DNA of 64,000 nucleotides from Bradyrhizobium diazoefficiens (lineage in GTDB: Bacteria > Pseudomonadota > Alphaproteobacteria > Rhizobiales > Xanthobacteraceae): NCBI RefSeq assembly GCF_016616425.1, contig NZ_CP067101.1:4526001-4590000 (forward strand), given 5' to 3'. The notes beneath the pieces are model-generated. The model was not told the origin of the DNA. It saw nothing but the letters and a program-made list of their open reading frames with translations, and searched no databases. Below, in pieces: positions 54,049 to 63,000 of the stretch. The translations under genes and the position numbers were made by a program. Each line of letters begins with the position of its first letter. Position 1 is the first letter of the stretch.

Positions 54049-55917
54049 TTAGAGGGCGTGCTGCCATAGCCATGTCCGCATCCAATCGACAAAACTGTGT
54101 GTCCAAATCCAGATCAATCGACGCTGATCGATCGAGATTTTTCCCACGCCCTCCATGCCGGGGCGCAATCGATACGACGGGTTCTCGAGATTTGCTTCGA
54201 CCCGAAAGAAATTCCGTCCATCCTGCGGCGAGGAGACGGGAGTTATCGCTTGAACCTCAAAGGCGAGGTCTTGGCTGAGCAGACCTTCGAGCGCTAGTTC
54301 ACCCTTCTGGCCGGTCTTCACATGCGCGACATCGCGCTCGTCAACTTGCAGGATGACCCGATAGTCATGGAGCGGAGCGATCTGGAATAACACCTTGCCT
54401 TGTTCGACGGGGGTTCCGAGAAGTTGCCTGAGATCTCCTGAAACCACTATTCCGTCGAACGGCGATCGCAATGCCACCCGCGCCAGCTTATCCTTGGCCA
54501 ACTCCAGTTCTGCTCCTACCTGGCGAATCTGCGCAGCGACGACGATCATCGTAGCCCGGTCTTGGGCAGCGATCGCCTGACGATGCTTCCGCCGTAATTC
54601 ATCGAACTGGGATTCGAAACGCTCGTACTCAAGCCTCAGATTTCGATCATCCAATTGGCACAGCACTTGTCCCGCTTGGACATTGTCGCCGGCGTGGACA
54701 AAGCTTTGCGCGATATAGCCGTCGAATGGGGCCACCGCCGCTCGCTGGATTGCACCCTCCACCAGCGCCTTGCTGGACACACGATATTGTCCGGCCGCGA
54801 AACTGAGAAACGCCACTACTCCGACGACCAGGAAAGCCATCAATTTCACACCCGGATGGCGCGGCCCAAACAATGCCTGTGCACCTGTATGGACCGCCGC
54901 GCCAACGCGTCGCACCACACCGCGCTCGTTGTTCCGTTTAAGCTCCAGAATTGGCCCGAGCATGGCTCCAGCCAACTTGCACATCTCTACGGTCTCGACG
55001 TCGAAGACCGCATCCGTGGCGCGCTCAAGCGTCAGCACGCCAATGGTTTGGCCGTTCTCCAGCAAGGGCACGGAGCAGACAGCAAGGCGACCGAATTCGC
55101 GCGCAAGCTCCGCATGGGCAATCGCCCCGACGTCGTCGGCGCCCTCGCTAGGGTGAACGATCGCTGTATCGAGATCCAGCATTTCGTCCATGGCATTGCC
55201 GATGAGCCGAACCATTCGCATTTTGTGATCAAATATTGCAGTATGCGAAATGGCCTTGACCTCGACGCGGTTCGAGCGCTCCATTCCGATGCTCACACGA
55301 TCGCAATTCAATCGTGCAGCAAGCTCATTGGCGACAGCCAGTGAGGATTCCGCGAGCCGCTGATCCTGAACGGCGGTCGCCGCCAAATCCATAACCAGTC
55401 CCACACGGGAGAGTCGAAGATCCTGCTCCTCGACCATCCGCTGCCGGAACAGATCGACCAGCCACACGCTGGCCCAGTGCATGAGGCGCAACGCGCGCTG
55501 CAATTCTTGCGGCGGCGCCGGTGAAAGATCGAGCACGACTGCCCCATGCAAGACTCCCGCGACTTCGATGGGATAACCCACATGCGCATGTTGTTCGGGT
55601 GTCGGTGTGGAGGCGCCATCAGCGGCAAGTACAACGCCCTGCCGCTCTCGTAGCGTCCGTTCTGCCGTCGGGCTCAGATGCTGCAGGTTGCGTGAAACGT
55701 CTGGCCACACCGCAAACGGAGTGTACCCACCGTCCACATCCGGGCCGAGGAGCAACAATCCGCCGCCAACCCGTCCGATCTGCGTACACAAAATCGCCAG
55801 CCAACTGGCGCAGAACTCTGCCTGATCCTTGGCCGTCGAAAACCTGGCCCATGCCGATGCCTCGGCCCGGACCTGATCCTCCGCAGCAATTGAATAAACG
55901 GATGCGGTGGGACCCAT
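54049..55917 (-). CDS. GAF-domain HlyD-type membrane adaptor protein
   Basis: A 622-aa protein. Two GAF-like sensory domains occupy the cytosolic N-terminal half (about residues 20-165 and 180-335; for example LAVANELAARLNCDRVSIGM and LAVCSVPLLENGQTIGVLTL). One membrane helix follows (KLMAFLVVGVVAFLSFAAGQ, about 370-390), then a HlyD domain with lipoyl halves (QRAAVAPFDGYIAQSFVHAG) and coiled coil, ending in a beta-barrel part. It resembles periplasmic adaptors but with cytosolic sensing added. It lies 22 bases upstream of the M50-HlyD gene. Confidence 0.84.
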   Translation of the reverse strand: MGPTASVYSIAAEDQVRAEASAWARFSTAKDQAEFCASWLAILCTQIGRVGGGLLLLGPDVDGGYTPFAVWPDVSRNLQHLSPTAERTLRERQGVVLAADGASTPTPEQHAHVGYPIEVAGVLHGAVVLDLSPAPPQELQRALRLMHWASVWLVDLFRQRMVEEQDLRLSRVGLVMDLAATAVQDQRLAESSLAVANELAARLNCDRVSIGMERSNRVEVKAISHTAIFDHKMRMVRLIGNAMDEMLDLDTAIVHPSEGADDVGAIAHAELAREFGRLAVCSVPLLENGQTIGVLTLERATDAVFDVETVEMCKLAGAMLGPILELKRNNERGVVRRVGAAVHTGAQALFGPRHPGVKLMAFLVVGVVAFLSFAAGQYRVSSKALVEGAIQRAAVAPFDGYIAQSFVHAGDNVQAGQVLCQLDDRNLRLEYERFESQFDELRRKHRQAIAAQDRATMIVVAAQIRQVGAELELAKDKLARVALRSPFDGIVVSGDLRQLLGTPVEQGKVLFQIAPLHDYRVILQVDERDVAHVKTGQKGELALEGLLSQDLAFEVQAITPVSSPQDGRNFFRVEANLENPSYRLRPGMEGVGKISIDQRRLIWIWTHSFVDWMRTWLWQHAL

Positions 55918-56011
55918 AAGGTTCTCAACTAAACGCGGACTTGAATTGTGCGAGAATAGCCCAACCAGAACCGCAAACCCATCGGCAGAATGAAAAACTC
56001 GTCAATTTAAC

Positions 56012-56085
56012 CCGTTGTCTCCACCCACCTCGCGCGCCAAGGCTCTCGCCACGCGCGAGCGGAGGTTGGACTCTGGAGACAACGG
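56012..56085. repeat. Long stem-loop between the SapC and adaptor genes
   Basis: Perfect 12-base outer arms, CCGTTGTCTCCA (56012-56023) and TGGAGACAACGG (56074-56085), and perfect 8-base inner arms, CTCGCGCG (56029-56036) and CGCGCGAG (56052-56059). It lies in the 248-base gap between the SapC stop and the GAF-HlyD start, and there is no T-run. It may be a mobile palindromic repeat or a processing/attenuation structure inside the operon. Confidence 0.75.
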
Positions 56086-56165
56086 ACATCACCTTCGTAA
56101 AGTAGCACAGGATGACCTGCTATCGCGCACCAATATCTCCGGCTGGTGGCTCATCAAGGCCGGGA

Positions 56166-56990
56166 TCAATTCACGACGTCAGGTGCGGCCTCCTTTTTCA
56201 CGGAGGTCTTCGTATCAGCGCTTCTTCTACTGCGAGCAGCCTCCGCAGGCTTCTCGGCTTTGCTGTCGCGGTTCACGACGCTTTCAAGACGATCCCTCAT
56301 GCCCACGAAGTTTCGCATCGACTGCAGATGCAGATAGAGCAGTTCCAATTCGTCGGTCTTGGCCAGTTCTGCAAGCTTGTCCGCAGGCAACGTCTTCAGC
56401 TTCTCCCGACTGACTGCCGTGAAGCCTCCCAATGAGACGCGCCGTCCTGGCCCCAAGTCGACTTGCGCCTGCATCGGCTCGAGGAGATCAAGCTCCTTGA
56501 TCTTCCGACAGAAGCTTTGAGTCCGGAGAAACTGCGCCTGATATTCCTGCAGGAACTTGAGTACGCCATCAACATACGCTGTGGGTTTACCATTGTCGCC
56601 AAATAGTCGCTCGCCACGTCCTTCGCGGTTGAGCCCAGGGAATTCTTCGTCAATGCTAAGGACAAACCTATCCCCTTCCCTGATAAACACGAATGGATAG
56701 CGACGGACGAACGCCGGAATGTACTTGGCTTGCCATGAATGTTCGTTGGACAGGTAAAGGTTTTCCTGATCGCGTAAGCCAAGGATGACAGCCGGCATCA
56801 CCTCGCCCTCAGCCCCCGCAAACACGATGGCATATTCAGATGCAGCGGCCGGAAACTCGACCGCCATCATCGGGACCGAGTTGATTTCTCCGCTGAATGC
56901 ATAACCCGCCCCGCTTTCCACCGACCAATCCCGATGGCGCGCGGTGGAGATGGGAACGGCGGTCTTATAGATCAGCAATTGCGTAGCCAT
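56166..56990 (-). CDS. SapC family protein
   Basis: A 274-aa protein of the SapC family (S-layer related, named from Campylobacter fetus sap locus). Family blocks: WSVESGAGYAFSGEINSVPM, EYAIVFAGAEGEVMPAVILG, YIPAFVRRYPFVFIREGDRF and YVDGVLKFLQEYQAQFLRTQ. No signal peptide. The last 45 residues are Lys/Ala-rich and charged. It is immediately downstream of the RTX gene (67 bases) with an AAGGAG site. It probably helps handle or secrete the RTX substrate, but no activity is known for the family. Confidence 0.88.
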   Translation of the reverse strand: MATQLLIYKTAVPISTARHRDWSVESGAGYAFSGEINSVPMMAVEFPAAASEYAIVFAGAEGEVMPAVILGLRDQENLYLSNEHSWQAKYIPAFVRRYPFVFIREGDRFVLSIDEEFPGLNREGRGERLFGDNGKPTAYVDGVLKFLQEYQAQFLRTQSFCRKIKELDLLEPMQAQVDLGPGRRVSLGGFTAVSREKLKTLPADKLAELAKTDELELLYLHLQSMRNFVGMRDRLESVVNRDSKAEKPAEAARSRRSADTKTSVKKEAAPDVVN

Positions 56991-57057
56991 AGGCGTTACT
57001 CTCCTTACTCAAACGTGTGCATCCGCCGCCACAACATCATAGCATATCGAAAGTTTT

Positions 57058-60000
57058 TCACAGAGTTGTCGTCGGCAGTTGGATTCTCATACCCGCATTG
57101 GGGTTACGGTGTTCGGCACCCTGTCCGCGATTGTTGATGAAATCGTCCAACCACGTCAGGTTCGCAAGGCCATCGGTCGCATCGACCTTGGATGGGCCGA
57201 CCGCGCACAATGCGCCATCCCAACGAATGGTGGGCTTCACCGGATCGGAGGCATCCGCGAGGACTATCGGCGCAGGTATGGGAGCCGTAACCTCACCAAT
57301 CAAGTCGGGAAGCCGACGGACGCCCGCCTGAAGTACCCTGCCGGTCACGTCGGCACCGGTATCCTCCGCAAAGCCCATGACGTTGCCCAGCTCATGCAAC
57401 ACCGTCGACAACAGATCCATGTGGCCACTCGCCGGGCTTGACGGGTTGGCAACCAGTACGCCATTCGGCAACTGAACCTTGAACTCGCTGTTGCCCTGCG
57501 GAGTCGCATCGACGAACCAACCCCACCCTGCGGCATTGCTGTCGACAATGATGGTGTTTCCGATCGTCTCACCCAGAATGCCATCGGCGAGATCGCTCAC
57601 TTCAACGTTGACGTTGGTCAAGGCAGCCAGCCGGGCATCGTTCGGGCCGAGAGCCTGCCTCCACAACAGCTTTGCTTCGTCCAGTATCGGCAGCAACTCA
57701 CTGACGCTGAGTGTGCTCACACTGCCGGCATTCGTCGGCGCCGGCGCCGCAGCTACCTGCAGGACAGGTGTCACTGCCGCGATCGTGGCATCGGTCTTGA
57801 TCGTCATGGTATCAAAAGACGCCACACCTCGCTTGGCGAATACACCAAATCGTCCATCGGTAGCCACGGCATTGTAAGTAAAGCCAACCTTGGACTGACC
57901 GTCTAGCGTCACACTCACCGTCGAGCCGACAAGAGAAACGCCGAGTACGTAATCCTTGCCTGCCGTCAACGTGCTCACGCCTACCGCTGCATCGATGATC
58001 AGGCTGTTGCCCTGCCGGTGACCGATGAGAACTTGATGGGTTTGCACATCGATGGCCGCCCACTTGTAGTCCGTGGCGCTATACTGATCGAATACGAAAC
58101 CGGCACGACCTGTTGTGTTGAGCTTGGAACTGAGCTGAAGGATCGAGCTGTCGGCAAGGTTAACCACGCCGTCAATACCGGCCAAGCTTATCACAGCATC
58201 GCTACCTGACGGCGTAGCAACGTAGCGGCCTCCGGACAGAACGAAGCTGCCACCGCTGATGCTCGCCGCGCCGCTAAACAGGCTGTTACCGGGCCCGGAG
58301 AAATCCTCGGCTCGAGTCACGGTTGCTTGGGGCGGGAGAACCTGCACGGTGATGTTATCCATCGCCCCGCGCGCATTGTTGGAACCAAACCCGACCAGGC
58401 CCCAGTTCAGCCCGTAGCTCCAGCCATCGACCACCGTCGGCGAATAGGTGAAACTGAGCGAGGTCGTGTTGTTGACAACCAGCGTCGCCGTCAGGCCGTT
58501 TACCGAAATCAACAGATTGTACCAGGTATCGACCTTCAAGCCGCTCTTTACCGATACTTGTTTGTCATAGACCCAGCCCGTGGCGTCGCGATGCCCCATG
58601 ACTAGTTTGTTAGTTGAGACATCGAGGCCGGCGAATTTGAAGTCGGTCGCGCTGTGATAATCGAAGATGATGAAACTATTGGCGTTCCACCCGGCGGTCG
58701 GCTTCACAGCCTGGATGCTGGCCTGAACCTCGAAGTAACTCGGCAACGCATCCCCGACTTGATAGACCGCAACAGCATCGCCATGTAGCGAGGTCGCCGC
58801 AACCTGCAAGGTGCCATTCGCGACATTCCAGACGCCGCTATCCGGCGCCAGCGCCTGCGTTGTGCCGTCGTTGAAGTTGGAGGTGCGTAGAACGTCCCGT
58901 TTTCCACCGGGAATATTGCCCGCCTGCGGGTCGGTCGGCGCGCCGGTCTGATCGTGCCAGGCAAAATCCTTTTGCCGGACGACGCCCAACTCGCCTTCCG
59001 GTTCGCCGTTGCGGACCGTCTCGGCACCTGTGTCGGCGGCGCGTGTCGGATCGGCGCCGTCGCTGGCGCTCAGCGCGTACAGGAATTCCGCCAACTGCGG
59101 CTGCAGCGTCCGGCTCACCGTGGCCATGCCGAAAGGAGCGAACGGCACCAGGTAGCTGTTGAACTCACCGACCCAGTCGATCAGGCGGTCGCCGCCGGTA
59201 TTGGCAATCAGAACATCGCGTCCCCCGCCGCCAAAAGCGCGATCTTCGTAGCTCGGCTGGGTGTCAGGCTGATCGTTTCGCAGCAGATTGGTGTTTTGAT
59301 TGTCGTCGGCGTTGAGCAGGTCGTTGCCAAGCCCGCCATAGATATCGTCCCGGCCGGTACCGCCCACCAGCCAGTCATTGCCCGTATCGCCAAAGATACG
59401 GTCAGCACCGTCATCCCAAGCCTGCGGATAGCTCGTGGCGGTCTGCCCTACCGGCTTCGGATTGGTGCCAGACGGCACATAAACGCCCTCGGTCGTGGAG
59501 AAGTTGAGGAACCACTCAAGTCCGCCGGCATCCGCCTTGTTCGCCGTGCCATCCGCATTGAGCGTGATCTTGCGCAGCGGGTCGTACTCGTCATAGAGCG
59601 CAAACTCACCGGCACGGCGGCTAGGATCGTAGTGCCAACCATCAACATCCAACGGATTGAAGCGGAGGACATCGACCGGATTATACGGATGATTGTAGTC
59701 GCTCCGGGCGACGCCGGTGAGAACACCGGTGCCGCTGTAGACTTGCGTGTAAGCCTCAGGCAGCGCCTCGCCACCCAGAATGGCGTCATCGCCCGAGCCG
59801 CCATGCAGCCAGTCGCTGCCGAGGCCGCCGAAGATAATGTCGTCAGAGTAATGCGCCTCGCCGGCGTAGTTCAGCGGATCGTTCTGCTTCGGCCCGGAAT
59901 TGACGAACTCATCGTAATTCCCGTTCCACGACGGATCGACGCTGAACGGCGTCAGGTTCATTTCCTTTTTAAGCGCACCCGAGAGGTTGATCGTTGCCTG

Positions 60001-63000
60001 CTGGATGCTGCCCGGCGTTGCGATCATCTCGTTGAGCATATTGCCGTTGAAGGTCTTGGTGTCGCCGTTGTCTGGCAACAACTTGTCGACGCCGTTCAAC
60101 GCCTCGCCGAGGCTCACCAGGTAACCCAGGTTGTTCGTATCGGCACTCAGGCTGTTGCGGCTCGTCATGATGCGACCGTCATCACCGATGATACCGTCGT
60201 CACCGGTGCCACCGCTGATCCAATCGTTGCCATAACCGCCGATCAGATCGTCGCTCTGGCCTTCGCCATAGAGCACGTCATTGCCCAACTGGCCGTAGAT
60301 GAAGTCATCGCCGGATTCGCCGTGGATCTCATCGGCGCCACCACGATCCAGTGATGCCGCCGCGTTGTACCACACACCTCCTGGCGTGTAGTCGAGGTGC
60401 TCGACGGCCCGCACGACGATGTGGTGATTGCCCGCTCCGCTGCCGATCGCATCATTGTCGTAGTTGTAGGTGAGCAGTCCGCCGCTACTGGCGACGCCGG
60501 CCGCACCCGTATCGGTGGCGTTGACCGTGCCCAAACCGCGCGCCGTGCCATTCACCCCGACCAGCCGCAGGATGCGGCCGTTGTCGCCGATGATGGTGTC
60601 CGAATCGAGCGAGTGACCATCGGTCGCGACCGTAATGACGCCGTTGGCATCTATCGTCGCATCGCCGATGCCGTTGCGCGAGATGTCAGTGCCTGCGCCG
60701 CCGAAAATCAGGTCGCTGCCGTCCGGCCGCTGGCTGCGGGCGATCAGTCCATAGAGATCGGAACTGCCGCCGATGATGTCATCCTGACCGAGGTTACCAA
60801 AGATAACATCGTTGCCGCCGTTGCCCTCGATGTAATCGTCGCCGTCGCCCTTGCCTTCAAAGCTGGCATTCACGACCAGATCGAGTTGCGGATTGGCCGA
60901 GAAGTCGAAATTGGCCAGATCGCTCGAGACCGCACCGCGATTAGCACCGAAGGCGGTCAAATCAGTGATCCCAACCGTCGTGCCGTCCGTCCGCGTCAGG
61001 CTGAGCTGAGCCGCCGTCAGATTGCGCGCGAAATTCGCGCCGGCGGCGACACCGATGGTGCCATCGCCCTGGATCACATCATTGCCGAGTTCGCCGAAGA
61101 TCTCGTCATTGCCCGCGCCACCGGCAATATAATCGTTGCCGTAGAGATCGGCCGACGTCGTCGCCAGCGTATCCGAGGCGACCAGACCGTCGTTCTCGAC
61201 GTGATCGAGCAGCACAATGTGATACTGCGTCTGCTGGCTCGGATCGTTCTGGACCACCGCGGTCGCCAGACTGTCGACTACCGAGGTCTGGTTTGCCGTC
61301 AACGACGCCGCATTCGGTGAATTCGCCACGCCCGGCACGTAGTAAATCTGCGTGCCGTTCAACACACGGAAGCGCGGGTCGAGGTCGTCCGGCCGGTAGC
61401 AGATGTCGGCATTGTCGCCGGCGATAGCGTCATTCCCCCCACCGCCGTCGATGCGGTCGTCGCTATCGAGCGAGCCGGCGACATTGCTGCCGCCGATCAG
61501 AATGTCGTCGCCCGCGCCGCCATATAGCGTGTCACGGCCCTGCTCGCCCATGATGAGGTCGTCGCCGCCCTCACCGAAGATCACATCATCGCCACCGGCA
61601 GCAGCCGACGTCGTTTGCGTCGCGGCAAATTCCAGGAAGCCGCCGATATCGACGCAGACCGGACGCAGGCTGATCTCGGGCACGAAGGGCGTGCCGTTCT
61701 CGCATTCGACCATGCCCTGATCACCGAACACCAGGTCCTGTCCGCCACCGGCATAGATGGTGTCGCCACCCGAGCCGCCGAAGATCACATCGTTGAGGTC
61801 GCTTCCGGTGATCGTATCTGCGCCGCCGTCAGTGAAGTCGGTATCGCTGCTGGTTTCGATCCGGCACAGGATGAAGTCGTGCACGGCGAACACGATCTGC
61901 GAACGATCGGTCGCATCGAACTCAGCCGATGTCAGCTTGCCGCTGTCGCCGAGCGCGATATTGTAGCCGCCACCAGAGTTGATCACGTCGTTGCCGTAGC
62001 CGCCGATCACGATGTCGTTGCGATTTCCGGCAGTGATGGTGTCGTTACCGCCAAAAGCCGTCGCGATCGACCAGATCCGGTCGATATCATTCGTGCGGAC
62101 AGGGTTATTGGCCGGTTCGTTCTGGGCGATCTCCTCGGCGAGATAGTCGACGAGACCGTGGTCACCGAACACGATGTTATTGCCATCGTCGGCCGCTGTT
62201 CCGCCGCTGCTGGCGAAGGTGTTGATGGTATCGTTGCCGCCGCCGCCGAAAATCATGTCGCGGCCGCTGCCCGTAGTGATGGTGTCGTCGCCGTTGCCGG
62301 CGCTGTTGAGCGCCCCGTTGACGTCGCCGACGTCGATCGAGGTCACCAATCCCAACACCTGCATCTGATAATCGTCATCGGCCTTGGTGATCGCAGGGAC
62401 GTTGGCGTCGATAACCGGCGTATTGACGCCGCTGTCCACACCGAGCAGGCGGCCATGATCACCGAACACGATGTTCTGGCCACCGCCGGCGTCGATCATG
62501 TCGCTGCCCTGGCCGCCGATGATGATGTCGTCGCCGATGTCGTCGGTGATGGTGTCGCCCGTGCCGTAACCGGCCGCGGTGTCGACGCTCTCGATCAGGT
62601 CGAGCGTCGACAGATCCGTGTCAGGCATGCCGAAGTAGTCCGGCGCCACGTAGCTCATGTGGCCCTGATCGCCGAAGATGACATCCGAGCCGCCATCGCC
62701 TGAAATCGTATCGGCGCCGTTGCCGCCGAAGATCCGGTCGCGGCCATCATTGCCGTGGATCACATCGGCGACGCCGTTGACCGGCTGATCGGTGCGCAGA
62801 TCGGCGATGGTGCGGACATTGAGGATCTTCTGCGCCGGCGGCAGCATCTGGGTGACGATGCCGTGGTCGCCGAAGACGATGTCATTGCCGCTGTCGCCGA
62901 AGATCGTATCGCTGCCGGCCAATAGGCGGTCGCGGTTGGACTTCGGATTGTCGTTGAGCGGACGCGCCGCATCGGTGGTCGGGACCGACAGCACCCGGCT

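Noticed and set aside
59000..62703. Long plus-strand open frames opposite the RTX gene
   Set aside because: They arise from the repeated GC-rich antisense of RTX codons and are Ile/Val/Ala/Asp-rich without domains.
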